A DNA stretch of 64,000 bases. Origin: Gordius sp. MW1 (taxonomy: Eukaryota > Nematomorpha > Gordioida > Gordea > Gordiidae). The stretch is taken from NCBI GenBank assembly GCA_964036665.1, contig OZ038528.1, positions 4,160,501 to 4,224,500 of the forward strand, written 5' to 3'. A program made the position numbers and the translations under genes. Positions 22,570-34,234 of the stretch are shown here, piece after piece; position 1 is the stretch's first letter, and each line of letters opens with the position of its first letter. Under the pieces are notes generated by a model. That model saw only the letters and a list, made by a program, of their open reading frames with translations. It was not told the DNA's origin and made no database searches.

Positions 22570-23500
22570 TGGCTTAGCTAGGGTATGGAGGCCCGGCCCC
22601 CCCCTCTAAGAGCAAAAACCGGGCCCCATGGCCCCCCCCCCCTCTAAGGAAAAAATCTTGGGCCTCTGTAAGCCATTTTTTTTATTTTATCTTAATTAAG
22701 AAACAATATGAAGATTTTTATATTTTCGAAATTGTTCAAAAAATTGAGAACGAGTTTCAAAACCAAAATATTTGTTTAATAAATGCAATTCAATGATTAA
22801 TAACCTAATATTAACTTTAAATGATATTAGAAATGAGGATCACGATCAAATTCTTTATAATAAGGCTAAAGATTTAGCTTCAATTTTTGATTTATTACCT
22901 TCTAAACGTATTAAAAAAACCAAAAAATTGTGACACTTTTTTCACTTTTGAATCTACCAATTCATTAATTGATTTCAACATTGATTTATATTATCTTATC
23001 CTAATCGATATAATAATAGCAAAATTCAACATATGATTTTTGGAAATTAGTTGTAATTTATAAGTCCTTAGAAGGTTTACACCCTTCATCTCCTTTTTTG
23101 CGATAAATCTCTTTTATCGGAAGTAATTAACCATTATGAATTTAAACTGCAAGGCCGAAATAATAATGGCAAAAAATTCTATAATATATTATAATTCCTT
23201 ACCTTCAAATAAAATAAAATGCAATGATATTTTTCACTTATTAAAATTTTGCCCGCAATAATGTTTCCAAACTTTATTATTTTGATTCCATTAATTTAAC
23301 GATTCCAATAACTTCATGTTCATGCGAAAGATCGTTCTGATTGCCAAAACGGATTAAAATTTATCTTATTGGACGTTTATTTTCCTTAGCTTTATTGAGC
23401 TTGGAACATGACTTTATAAATTTTATTCCCCTGGATGTTATAAATTCATTTGCAACATCGAGTAAAAGGCGCAATGAACTACTACTAAAAACTAATTTTA
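22570..23500 (+). pseudogene. hAT transposase remnant (ZMYM1/DUF4371-like), C-terminal part
   Basis: The frame is broken many times, but blocks in order are typical of zinc-finger-MYM/DUF4371 hAT transposases: LTLNDIRNEDHDQILYNKAK, then ASIFDLLPSKRIKK near 22885, and TIPITSCSCERSF near 23300. After that come SLALLSLEHD and a DVINSFATSSKRR end near 23470. That end is the dimerisation region. The left flank has GGCCC and CCCCCC runs similar to 41700-41800 and 42440. Non-functional. Confidence 0.65.
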
Positions 23501-23559
23501 ATATTTAATCAAGAAATATCTGGGCTTTTAAACTCGTTTAAAACTTCCAAAAATATTAA

Positions 23560-23930
23560 AATATTATTAAATTTACGAAAATCTCATGATTTCAGTTGAT
23601 TTGTCCATCTCACATGCTTATTGTTAACATATCTTGAATATTTTTATGTACCATAGCACATATAAAGCCAATGATATTCCAAAAAATATTTAGTACATCA
23701 TTTTTACCCTTTATTGATGATATCCCATCTTAAGTTTGATAAATTAATATTAATAACAAATTCCTGAATTTTGTAGACAATTAATAACGCATCAAAACTT
23801 TCACGGGAAAAAAATAAAAAAACTCCTTTTGGTGTGTGTTTGAATTCAATAAAATGTACACAAACGCCAAGTTGTTTTGTACATCTCACATCTCTAATTT
23901 CATCTAAAATTATCAAATGAGATTTTAATT
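23560..23930 (-). pseudogene. hAT transposase remnant, central part, opposite orientation
   Basis: Minus-strand frame 23916-23704 contains LIILDEIRDVRCTKQLGVCV and FIEFKHTPKGVFLFF. It resembles the catalytic-Asp region of DUF4371-type hAT transposases (IILDETSDIS...QLSI). It lies head-on to the C-terminal part at 22570-23500, so the element was either internally inverted or two copies inserted next to each other. Moderate confidence in the family. Confidence 0.45.
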
Positions 23931-23939
23931 CATTTAATT

Positions 23940-25750
23940 TTGACAGAATATTTTAAAGGATATTTTAGGGACGCAAAGAGGGCCGCAAAAAAGGCCGTTG
24001 CAAATGCGGAGAATGCCGCGTACACCGAGATGGCAAACAAACTGGATCATAAAGGGGGCGATAGGCTTATTTACAAATTGGCCAAGATAAAGGAGAAGAA
24101 AAGTCACGATGTCGGAGTTCTTAAAATAGCCAAAAACGAAGGGTCAAACCTTATTCAAGCCGAAAGAAGTGATGGAAAGGTGGAAAGAATATTTTAAGAA
24201 ACTTATGAATATTGCAAATGACAAGGATTCTCTTCCCAAAATTGAGCCAAATATAAGCATGGCCGAACTCTTTCAGGAGGATGAAGTTAGGACACAAATG
24301 AACAAGATGCAAAAAGGAAAAGCAAATGGCCAGATGGAATACCTATGGAAGCTTTGCTCGGAAGTCGTGAATAAGGAGTCACCACCATGACGAACCTCCT
24401 TAACAAGATATTGATAGGGGAGCGAATTCCTAATCAATGGAGAGCAAGCAAGAATATACCCTTGGCAAAGGGGACCCTCAGGACTGTGGCAATTACAGAG
24501 GTTCAAGCTAACTTGCCACTCCTTGAAGCTTATGGAAAGGATCTTAATAACAAGGCTGAAAAACGAGGTGGAAATATCGGCTAATCAATTCGGATTTGTG
24601 GCCGGCAAATCCACAATCGACCCAATCTTCGCCCTAAGACAAATGATGGATAATTATGGTGAAAAGAGGAAAGACCTACATATGGTTTTTAACGACTTGG
24701 AAAAAGCTTATGACACGGTCCCCCCGCAATTTAATATGGTGTTGCCTAAGAAAATAAAATATCCCTGACGCATATATACGGCTTATAAAAAATATTTATG
24801 AAGCCTCAAACTCTTGCGTTAGGACGACAGTTGGAAACTCTAAACCCTTTCGGGTTTATATTGGATTACATCAAGGCTCTGCTTTAAGTCCCTTTTTATT
24901 TAATATAATTATAGACACTATAACGATGGACATTCAAAAGCCATCGCCATGGTGTATGCTATATGATGATATAGTACTATGCGAGGAAACAAGGGCGAAA
25001 GTATTCGATAAAGCCGAAAAGTGGTCAAAGCGCTTAGCTGGATATGGTTTAAAGGTCAACGATCGAAAACGGTATACATGGAAATAAACGTTACAGGCAC
25101 CCCATCACTGTATGACCATCTAAAGTACCCAAAAGTAGACAGATTTACATACCTCGGCTCGATGCTACATCAAGAGGGAGGTTGCGCAACGGAAGTCAAT
25201 GCTCGGATCCAAATAGGATGGCTTAAATGGCGAAGTATATCTCGTGAAATGTGCGACAAGAAGATGCCAATATGGTTGAAGAGCAAAGCTTACAAATCCA
25301 TCGTTAGACCGGTGTTACTATATGAAAGTGAAACATGAGCATTAAACACCACGGAAGGAAAGCTATTACAAGCCACAGAGATGGGAATGATACGGTGGAG
25401 CTTGGAGTATACTAAGATCGACCATATGACGAATGACTTTCTCATGACATAAATGGGTCTATGGCGGACATGATTAACGAAAATCGGCTCAGGTGGTATG
25501 GGCATATACTAAGAAGGGACACGGATGACGTAACAAAAGTAATGAACATGGAGGTACCGGAAAGTGAGGAAGAGGACGACCCCGTGTCACGTGGAAAGGG
25601 CAAGTCGTTAAAGTTATGAAAACTAAGGAGATTAGTCAATACATGGCACTCACTCGGTCAAGATGGAAGAAACTTATCAAAACAAACCCCACGAATGTGG
25701 GACCAAATAATAAAGAAGAGAAGATTTTTAAGGATATTTTACCCATTAAT
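23940..25750 (+). pseudogene. RTE-like non-LTR retrotransposon, 5'-truncated, frameshifted
   Basis: Consecutive frames carry the linker (AKRAAKKAVANAENAAY), then WKEYFKKLMN and the fingers. Palm motifs follow: FGFVAGKSTIDPIF, FNDLEKAYDTVP (first catalytic Asp), GLHQGSALSPFLF near 24870, and a YDDI version of the (F/Y)ADD box near 24962. Then come RFTYLGSMLHQEGG and the C-terminal region ending near 25700 with the WYGH-type block in a further frame. Several frameshifts and stops and no endonuclease make it a dead 5'-truncated copy. It begins immediately after the inverted hAT remnant. Confidence 0.8.
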
Positions 25751-26287
25751 TTTACTAGTTCATTTTATTTTTAGCGGTGTAAAAAGGGTTTGGGCAGATA
25801 AATTTATAATATCAAATTACGCCTTTTGAGGGTCTAATCTTAAAAAAGGTTTTTAAATGTTCTCACTGTTGTCCTGATATAAATGCTGCCTAAAAATACT
25901 GCCAATATTGCATATGTAAAAATAAAATTTGTTATATATATAGGGCCAAGATTTTTTGGGGTTGTGACAATAAAATATTTTTATAACAACTTTTTGTATA
26001 GTTTTTTTAGATTTGTATTATTTTTTTAAATGTCAAAGATTTCTTGTCAATATCCCTATTGCACTTTGGGCTCTTACAATTCATTTATACAAAAACTTAT
26101 TATGTGAATTTTCTATATTGTTTCAACTACATTCCTTTGTTTTATTTATGAATATATGTTGTTTATTTTATGCCCATGAGGGTCACAGACATACAAGTTT
26201 GACGTTATTAGAAAAAATAGACAAAGTAGTAGCGGAATTTTAAGTTTGTCCAACGTTTATGAGGGAAATTTTCACTTGCGTTTGACC
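25751..26287. other. Intergenic, nothing recognised
   Basis: AT-rich with short chance frames. No exon borders or repeats seen. Confidence 0.4.
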
Positions 26288-26395
26288 CATGGTCGTATCC
26301 AGGTTTTGGATTGGGGGGGGGCGAAACATAAATTTTTTATTTTTAAGGGTTTTTGTAGTGAATTTTTTTTGTCCCCTCCCCTACCTACGCCCATG
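26288..26395. mobile_element. MITE, GGGCGTAGCCAGG family, copy 7 (short)
   Basis: 108 bp, ends CATGGTCGTATCCAGG and CCTACCTACGCCCATG. Flanks GTTTGACC and GTTTGGCC match at 7 of 8 bases. Confidence 0.7.
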
Positions 26396-26455
26396 GTTTG
26401 GCCAGCTCAGCCCCCCAAGGCAAAAAGGCTTGCTACGCCACTGGCTTTAACTTCA

Positions 26456-26645
26456 AACGCGAGCACGCACACTGAGCTGTTTAATATGCTAGTTAGCACA
26501 ATGAGTGCTCGCTGTTCGGTGCATTAGGCAGAACAGTAGCATATAAAAATGCTCGAGAGGCGAGTCGAAGCAAATTTGTTAAAGCATTGAGCAGATAGTC
26601 CGACAGTAAACTTGAGCAAATAGCAGATTGAATTGTTATTGCTTT
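26456..26645 (+). repeat. Interspersed repeat with TGCTCGAGAGG core, copy 2
   Basis: Colinear with 16795-16990; better preserved here, including AATGCTCGAGAGGCGAGTCG. Confidence 0.6.
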
Positions 26646-27810
26646 TAATTGCTATGCAATTTATGGGCTCGTTTTTTGTTGTCCGTCCGTCGTCCGTCCG
26701 TCGTCCACCAAGTTATTGGCGCCAGCTTTATGACCGGGAGGTCTTAAGTTCAAGACAAGCAGAGGACGAATTTTTTTTAATTTTTTTAAATTAAATTAAT
26801 ATTTTGTTCTTGTTAATAACATTGATAATATGAATTTTTGACCGTCCGCTGGCTAATGACCATTGGCTAAATAAATCAAAATTTTATTTTTTCGTCTTTG
26901 AATTGGGTATATTAGGTTAACATTGATAAATACCCTATGCCCTTTCCTACAAGGGCCTACGCCTCTACTAATATGGGTCCCTATGCCTCTACAAAAGCCT
27001 ATGCCTTTACTAATGTGGGTCCCTGTGCCCCTACAAAAGCCTATGCCTTTACTAATGTGGGTTCGAATCCCGGAGAGGGCAAAATTTTTATTTTTTTTTA
27101 AATTAAATTAATATATTGTTCTTGTTAATACTATTGATACTATGACTTTTTGACAGTGTTCTGGCTACTGACCAATGAAAAAATGACCATTGGCCAAAAA
27201 TCGAAATTTTTTTTTCGTTTTTGAATTGGTTAACATTGCTAATTACCCTGTGCCCTCCCCTACAAATGCCTATGCTCCTACTGATATGGGTCCCTGTGCC
27301 CCTACAAAAGCCTATGCCTCTACTAATGTGGGTTCGAATCCCGGAGAGGGCAAAATTTTTATTTTTTTTTAAATTAAATTAATTTATTGTTCCTGTTAAC
27401 CATTGATTATATGACTTTTTGACCGTCCGCTGGCTACTGACCAATGAAAAAAATCACCATTGGCCAAAGTGTGAATCAAATTTTTTTTTCGTTTTTTTTC
27501 AAATTAATATATTGTTCTTGTTAATACCATTGATAATGTGACTTTTTGGCCGTCCGTTGGCTGCTGACCAATGGAAAAAATCACCATTGGCTAAAGTGTG
27601 AATCAAAATTTTTTTTTCGTTTTTTTCTGACTCGTATGTATTTATAGACCGTCTATTGTTACTGACCAATGGAAAAAAGTGACCATTGGCCAAATTGTGA
27701 TTTGAAATTTTTTTTCGTTTTTTAATCGTCTCTTATGTATTTATATTCTTTTTGACCGTGTCCTGGCTACTGACCAATGAAAAAATGACCATTCGCCAAA
27801 TTGTTTCTAA
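26646..27810 (+). repeat. Cluster of tRNA-derived SINE-like units, plus orientation
   Basis: Begins TTGCTATGCAATTTATGGGC and CGTCCGTCC repeats. A tRNA-like segment follows (GCGCCAGCTTTATGACC), then two units with GGTTCGAATCCCGGAGAGGG near 27060 and 27330. Several CCAATGG...CCATTGG hairpin units complete it. The short frames across it repeat the same low-complexity peptide and are not genes. Confidence 0.75.
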
Positions 27811-28079
27811 GTGTCTTTTTAATTATTTTTAAAATAATAATGATATTAAATCAAAATTTAAACCATATGTGTATTTTTCCATAAGGCAAAAGTAAAAAAA
27901 AATTTGTTTAGAAAAAATAAAATTCGCATTAATCAAAAAAATTACATGTATATATAAACTTTTTATAACTGCTTTAAAGTCTTTGATGTAGCTTAACGAT
28001 AATATTTTAACCATTTAAATTGTAATCGAAAAACAGGAGGGCAATTATTATTATCACGTGGTCGATCATAGAAGCATAT

Positions 28080-28275
28080 TAATTGCTATGCAATTTATGG
28101 GCTCGTTTTTTGTTGTTCGTTGTCCGTCCGTTGTCCGTTACCCTTCAAGTTATTAGCGCCAGCTTTGTGACCTGGAGGTTCGGGTTCAAGCCCAGGAGAG
28201 GAAGATTTTTTTTTGATTTTTTTAAATTAAATTAATATTTTGTTCTTGTCATTGATAATATGAATTTTTAACCCT
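28080..28275 (+). repeat. SINE with tRNA-like region
   Basis: TTGCTATGCAATTTATGGGC start, GTCCGTCCG repeats, GCGCCAGCTTTGTGACC and the B-box-like GGGTTCAAGCCCAGG, then a T/A tail. Confidence 0.7.
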
Positions 28276-29134
28276 CTGTTTTATAATTTATTTGCGGCCC
28301 CCCCCCATTTTTTCATAAAAATAAATTGGTATGAAAAATAAACTAGTATGAAATTTTTTCCAGTAAAAACACCAGACTGCCCAAGGAAGTAGATATCACA
28401 CATAATATTTATACTTTTATCATTAATCATATTTGTCCAAAATTTTCTGCTAGAACCCATCAGGGTTTTATAACTAAATTGCCGGCCAAGGCCAGCCAAA
28501 ACCCTTTAATTGCCCAATTCAAAACCATGTTTAGTTTCAAACAACCATGCTCGATACCACGGTATATATCAAGCAACTCTGCTCGATGCCCAGCTAGTTT
28601 ATATCCTACTCAACCAGCACCCATCAACAGCTTCAATCTGCTGGTGCTAGTAACCTGGTTATTAAGCAGCATCTGCTCCTTATGCTAGCTGGGAATGGTA
28701 GGAGATAAGTGCCTATTACCAGGGTTGAGCATGTAGCATATAAGCATTTTAACATCTCTATTTACATTACATTTAAGGTATTAAGTGTAAATTAATATTT
28801 ATGGAATATATTTGATATTAAAGAAATTCCTAAGTGTAGTAAATATTATATATTTTTGCAAAAAATTTAAAATTTAGCAATCATTTACCTAAGTGTGGTT
28901 AATTGGGGTATGCGAATAATTTTATAATTAAAATTTTAGGCTTAGAATGAGTTCTGATGGAATAGTAAATGTTACTAAAGCATATTTGAATTTCGCAGTT
29001 ACTCATCGTGCAAGATGCGTTAATTATAAATTGGTGTTTGGGTTGACAGGTGCATTCAAATTTACTATAATTTCTTTAATTGTGCAATATAAAATTAATA
29101 CACGAACCTATACTGTTTTTGATAAATAACAATT
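28276..29134. other. Intergenic, nothing firm
   Basis: AT-rich. 28520-28740 has many AGCTAG/GCTGGTGC inverted words suggesting an eroded repeat. A 60-residue frame at 28947-29129 (SSDGIVNVTKAYLNFAVTH) has no recognised family. Confidence 0.35.
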
Positions 29135-29990
29135 TAATGTCAAAGTTACTAAGATTGGCAGTTAATTATTTGAAATATAAATTTGATTATAATGATTTTT
29201 GTCCTAAAGATCCATCCGCTGAAACATTCTCAAAACAACTCTTAGATATTGGTGATGGAAAAGTTGCTTTGTATGAAAATACTGGCCGTCGGATGTTTGC
29301 ACAATCGTCGACTCGCAAAATGCTCTCATCGACCACATATATTCAGATCTATATACACAGTAAAAAAATCTTGCCTGGATTTCCGAAAGAGCAATATTGT
29401 CAGAAATTCCAAGATACAACAATTGTTGCCAGGTGACTTGTCATACAAATCTGTCGATACAGTTTGCGATGCTAACGAAGCTGTAACTTATCCAATTGAG
29501 TTTTTGAAATTGGATTTGTCAGGCATGCCACCGCACCTTTTAAAATCAAAGGTTGAATCTACGGTAATTTTGCTTCGTAATTTAAACCCACTACGGCTGT
29601 GCAATGGCACACTATTAGTCACTAAAGAATGTATGAAAAATGTTATCGAAGTCACCATTTTGAATGGCAAGTTCCGAGGTGAAAATGTATTGCTGCCACG
29701 AATCCTTATGATTCCCACAGATGTGCCGATTGAATTCAAACGATTTAATTTCCAATTAGATTGGCATTAGCAATGACAATTAATAAGGCTCAAGGTCAAA
29801 CGATGTCATTTGTGGCTTAGATTTGGGCACATCATGCTTTTCCAACGGACAGCTATACGTGGCATGTTCTCGCGTGGACAAACCATCCCGTTTGTTTGTG
29901 TTGGCTAAAGATGGACTAACCAAAAATATTGTATAATCCATCGCACATAGAGATTGATGATGAATTAATTTTTAATCGTAATAATTCGAT
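29135..29990 (+). pseudogene. Helitron PIF1-like helicase, C-terminal remnant
   Basis: Fragments in successive frames match the C-terminal half of the helicase domain of Rep-Hel transposases. FSKQLLDIGDGKVALYENTG is near 29230, KIQQLLPGDL near 29410 and CDANEAVTYPIEFL near 29470. HLLKSKVESTVILLRNLNP follows near 29540, then GKFRGENVLLPRI, the motif-V-like MTINKAQGQTM near 29773 and SRVDKPSRLFVLAKDGLT near 29870. Frameshifts near 29430 and 29770 disable it, and the Rep domain and N-terminal helicase motifs are absent. Sequence at 30015-30190 recurs at 8310-8490 and 9090-9270, so it may be the element's 3' region. Confidence 0.85.
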
Positions 29991-30014
29991 GTATATTTAG
30001 ATATCGAAAATTAC

Positions 30015-30190
30015 ACTAGTCAACAAATAATGGTCTTGTGTAATCAACCGGGAAACGGTCAACATATTCTGATAGAGTTTTTTGTGGTGAACACAAATAT
30101 GTTTTACGTTCTTTTCCTATACGTCAAGTTTTTTTAAATATGTTGATTCAAAGTAGCGAAAATGACCATTTTTGACCCTTTTCGACGCTC
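30015..30190 (+). repeat. Probable 3' region of Helitron
   Basis: Follows the helicase remnant directly and shares TATACGTCAAGTTTT and AACACAAATATG words with 8310-8490 and 9090-9270. I could not fix a CTRR end or terminal hairpin. Confidence 0.45.
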
Positions 30191-30739
30191 AATAGAGCGA
30201 TAATGAATAGCTAAAAAAATTTAAACCTATAAGTGGTAGAACCAACTTAGGGTAAAATATTGAAAAATGATTTTTTCCCCCTTTTGATTTTACTTTTGCC
30301 AATATATCGAATATTCAATTAGTCCCTATGCGAAGTCGCGGCATCCATTGAGCCTCCCTCCTTCTCTATCTAATTGGCTTATATAACACTATACCCTTTG
30401 TGCATGTAAGTGATTGATGGTGTGTGGTGGGTGCAAGAGTAGTAGCTTAATATGAGCTATTCCTACCGGAAGCTTTTGCTTAACAATGGGCCGAGAACAG
30501 AACATAATATTACCTAGCGGGCTCTGGCCGTGCTAAGGCATGAGCAAAGCCCGATGAGGCATTTACAAATCATATAGTGTGTAAAAAAGCATAAACAAAG
30601 GTGTGTTTATGTGATTTTTATATTAATTAATAATTATTTAATGTTTTCAAACTTGACAATGACAATCGATTTATATTTTTTTCGTTACTAATTAATTCTC
30701 TAATATTTTAGCGGGCATTTCAAATTAATAAGCAAATAA

Positions 30740-31085
30740 GTGTTATTAGAGACTATGTGTATACGTGGTGCAATCCAATCAGACCATTTAAAAATTTATA
30801 AACATTACAGTAAACTAATTAATATTTAGACATGTATTTTACTTAGTAATTCTAACATCTGTAACAGATATATATTGTTTATTCAATAAAAAAATTATGA
30901 TCCAAATTTAAAAGATGCGAAATAAAATCTTTTGAATAGGGTCAGAGGCTCGACCTTTGTAAAAGATTAGTAGGCCGGGTCTATCATTTAATATTTTGAT
31001 GGGCTCGGACCTCTCCAAAGGTTTATATATTTGTAACTGGCGGGCTGATTGACGTAATGAGACCCATCGCAGACCTCTTGTCATG
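30740..31085. mobile_element. Eroded GGGCC-type hAT copy
   Basis: Begins TTAGAGACTATGTG and ends ATCGCAGACCTCTTG, eroded versions of the TAGAGACCTGCA ends, with GGGCTCGGACC and GGCCGGGTC inside. Non-coding. 30191-30740 holds similar GGGC words and nothing else recognised. Confidence 0.4.
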
Positions 31086-31575
31086 TGAAAGAGGATTTAA
31101 AATTTTGGAATAAAATATTGATATGGACTTAAAAGGTACGAGTTTAAATGAATTTCGAAAAAAACTTAAGGAATAGCTGATTAATAAATTTTACAAAGAC
31201 CATAAAACATCTTCTTAAATCGCTATTGACCTTTCCCCAGTGGTGTTGAAGCTCGCCCCCTCCCCCAACGAAAAAATGTTAGCTACGCCACTTGTTTAAC
31301 TAGTGCAAAGCTTAATTTTAGGCTACCTAAAATGTGTTACATTAAGAATTCACGCTTCGGAATAAAAATACTATTTTAATTGCTTGCATCTTAAAAATAC
31401 AAAGGATTACTATTTATGATGGGCTCAAGTTTTAAACTACAGGACAAGTCTACATAATATTTTGTGGTTGTATTTACAAGTAGGTAATTAATACCGCCAC
31501 TCCACAATGTCTATTTATATTTAATGGCTCTAGTCTAAAACAATCATTACGCAATTGTTTGAATTTTATTAGTTA

Positions 31576-32580
31576 TTAATGGGAATGTTTTGATTTTTTA
31601 GGAAATCTTGATTTAAATTCTTTTAGAATACTCATCCAAAGAATGCAATATAAAATCATGCTCCATATTTTTGCGGCGTTGTGAATCTTATTTGTCGGCA
31701 AAGTTTCATCGTAGTAAATGGTCAAAGTTTTATCCACTAGTGCTATCAATTTCGTGATCAGATCCGTTATGTACAAGGGATAATATCCCAGGCTATAGAT
31801 TAATAATATTTTGATATGGACTACATTTTCTAGGTAGCCATAATCTTCCGCATTTGTGTTTAGTTTGAAGAGTGATCTATGGGCCAATCCTACAGCTGAA
31901 CTGCTTACTACTTGAGCGGTGCACTTATTCCCAATACCTGGAATTATTTTCCTTGTGCGACGTCTCTTCTCCGATATTATAGTAAAATATCTAAAGCTTA
32001 ATGCGACGAGCATAATGGTCAATACAACCAAGGGTATGAAATTTAAAGTAATAATCCTTAAACGATCATTATCAATAAGTTGACATTATTGCCCCTTAAA
32101 GTAAGCACATAATTGTAGGAGTTGCTTTCGGTAAGAAGGGCTTTGACCGAATAGAGTATAAGATTGTGCAGATGGAAGAAGAAGGATACAAATATTACTC
32201 CTCCCTTTATGTATTTGATGTTGGTTGCGGACGAAGTTAGACTAAGGTAGGGCAAAGCAAATGTGTCCGCTACAACTTCTAAACCCGCCATGGCATTTAT
32301 AATGAGGTAGGCACAAAGCTTGGACTTAAATAATGTCTCTATTTGGCAAAATACTACAAGTAATTGTAAGAATGAGTATACGCTGAACCCATATATAAGC
32401 CTGCAATTTTGACAACGGGAAAGAAGAAAGACGTTTATAAATTCCATTCGAATCCGAAGGAAAATTATATCCCTAATTGAGACCCTTGACAATTTTGATA
32501 AAATATGTGTTCACTCCTAGCATAACAGCTATTACGATTGGAAAAACGTAAAGGTAATATATTATATCTAGAGTAATCAT
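31576..32580 (-). pseudogene. Seven-transmembrane receptor-like pseudogene, second copy
   Basis: The same gene as 17792-18802, beginning at the equivalent ATG (32580). A 2-base loss after the TYFIK codons shifts the frame. Further small deletions damage the second transmembrane region and the loop near 32080. Open parts are 32492-32058 and 32031-31576; the last 150 residues align well with copy A (FRYFTIISEKRRRTRKIIPG). An insertion near 31905-31930 adds residues after IIPG. Not expected to make a receptor. Confidence 0.75.
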
Positions 32581-32872
32581 GAAAGGCTTAGTGTATAATG
32601 TTATTATTTTGTTATATTCTCATTTGAAATAACCACGAGTTATAATTATATGGTTCAAATTGGTATAAGTGGTAGAATGACCTACAATAAGGAGAATTAT
32701 CTAATGACAAACCTTTAATTAATTGATCGAACTCAGCGTGTGTATTAGAAGGGGACATCACAGCAAGCCAATAATTATTTTTGTCAAATTAACTTTTAAT
32801 GTGTGTTATGAAAGTTAGGCAGATTAAAATAATTTTTTAGATTGTTTAATATTACAAGGATTCATGCCCAAA

Positions 32873-33125
32873 ATTCAATGAGACAAAATATAATGGTTAC
32901 AGTCCAAAATGCCACACTCAATATCGCAGAAAATTAAATCTCAAAGGGGGAGGGAATTTGATGTGCATCTAATCCTAACACTACCCTGAACCTTAACCCT
33001 GTCCCTTAAAGTTTTATAGCGCAGCAATAATTGTTAAATGCATACGCATGCGCATTATAAGATCTTGAAACCGTTTCAAGCTATTTGTATTTTGTCCTAT
33101 TGTATTTTGGGAAAATACCAATACA
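32873..33125. repeat. Insertion private to duplicated block B
   Basis: About 250 bp absent from block A at the aligned point (ATTACAAG|AGG). It is bounded by ACAAG on both sides and contains degenerate telomere-like CCTTAACCCTGTCCC near 32990. No coding capacity. Confidence 0.5.
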
Positions 33126-33835
33126 AGAGGCTTAAGCGATAGGATTTGTCATTTATCTCTTTAAATTTAGATAAATTTATAATCACCTAAATACATTAGT
33201 TAATAAGTTACTCCGCGTTGAGTAACTAATGATGGACTAGCACATATAGATTTGGCTATATTTTGTACAATGCCCCCTAAACATTATTTAAACTAACGCT
33301 ACACACTGCCTTTACTTCCATTATATGAGCAATAACCCCCCTCCTTAGCACTTATGTAGAGTCCTTAATATATTTATTTCCAATTTTGATTAGTGATATT
33401 TACGCTTATTCATTGTCACCCGCTGCTCATTATTCCATTTGATTTCTTATTTAAATGCTAGCGCGAAACTTGGCTTTGCAAATTGTAAATAGATAAAACC
33501 GCCAAATGTCATTTAGGTGTTTATTAAATGATCTCGAAAATATCCTTAATATTGGCAGCGGCACAGGTTGTGAGTGATGATTAATAATAGAATTCGATAA
33601 GCATTCTGAAATATCTCAGAGATGTAACGAATGTTTAATAATCTCTTGCATTTAAACCATATTAAAAATCTATTAAATTACTACTTTTATACTCAAAATT
33701 AACGAGTATTTTATTTAATGACAATATTCTAATTGCTCGACTGGGCCGTTTTTCGCATCCTATATAATCTAATTAACTATAAAGCCAATGGTACTTTGTT
33801 AATATTCCATACTTATAAGATATCATCGCGCTTCT

Positions 33836-34220
33836 GTTCAAAATAACGACAGTATCATAATACTGACAACCATTATATGTATAAATAAAATATATAGAAT
33901 TATATATAAGCAATTTCTACATACTTATTATAATATATTAAACACTAAATTATATAATTAACAAAGAAAAGTTATTATAAAATACTTAATCTTATTAAGC
34001 GTTATATACTTGTGCATTCCATGAGGAGTATAGCTTGAAATATATTCAATACTAAATTATATAATTAAGTATTACAAGTTAGTCTGGTAAAGGGTGCTAT
34101 ATAATTAAGTGTATATAATAAACTATATGTAATAATATAAAAGCAATTTATACATACTTAATATATTAAATACTAATTTTTTATGGTTGTCGTTATTATG
34201 ATACTGTCGTTATTTTGAAC
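33836..34220. mobile_element. MITE with 40-bp inverted ends
   Basis: The 40 bases at 33836-33875 and the reverse complement of 34181-34220 differ at only three positions (end GTTCAAAATAACGACAGTAT). The 385-bp interior is AT-rich with internal repeats (AAGCAATTTNTACATACTTA) and no open frame. A target duplication is not visible because the right side abuts a truncated retrotransposon. Superfamily unknown. Confidence 0.8.
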
Positions 34221-34234
34221 ATGATTCTATCATC

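Larger units (their letters stand above)
31296..33530. repeat. Duplicated block B, proximal part
   Basis: Colinear with 17470-19570. It contains the broken receptor copy and a private insertion at 32873-33125. It continues distally at 33715-33835 and 40505-40880 after nested mobile elements. Confidence 0.8.

Noticed and set aside
26923..27372. Frames with repeated [13 protein letters not shown] peptides
   Set aside because: They arise from tandem SINE units (ACAAAAGCCTATGCCT) and change with each unit; not a repeat protein.
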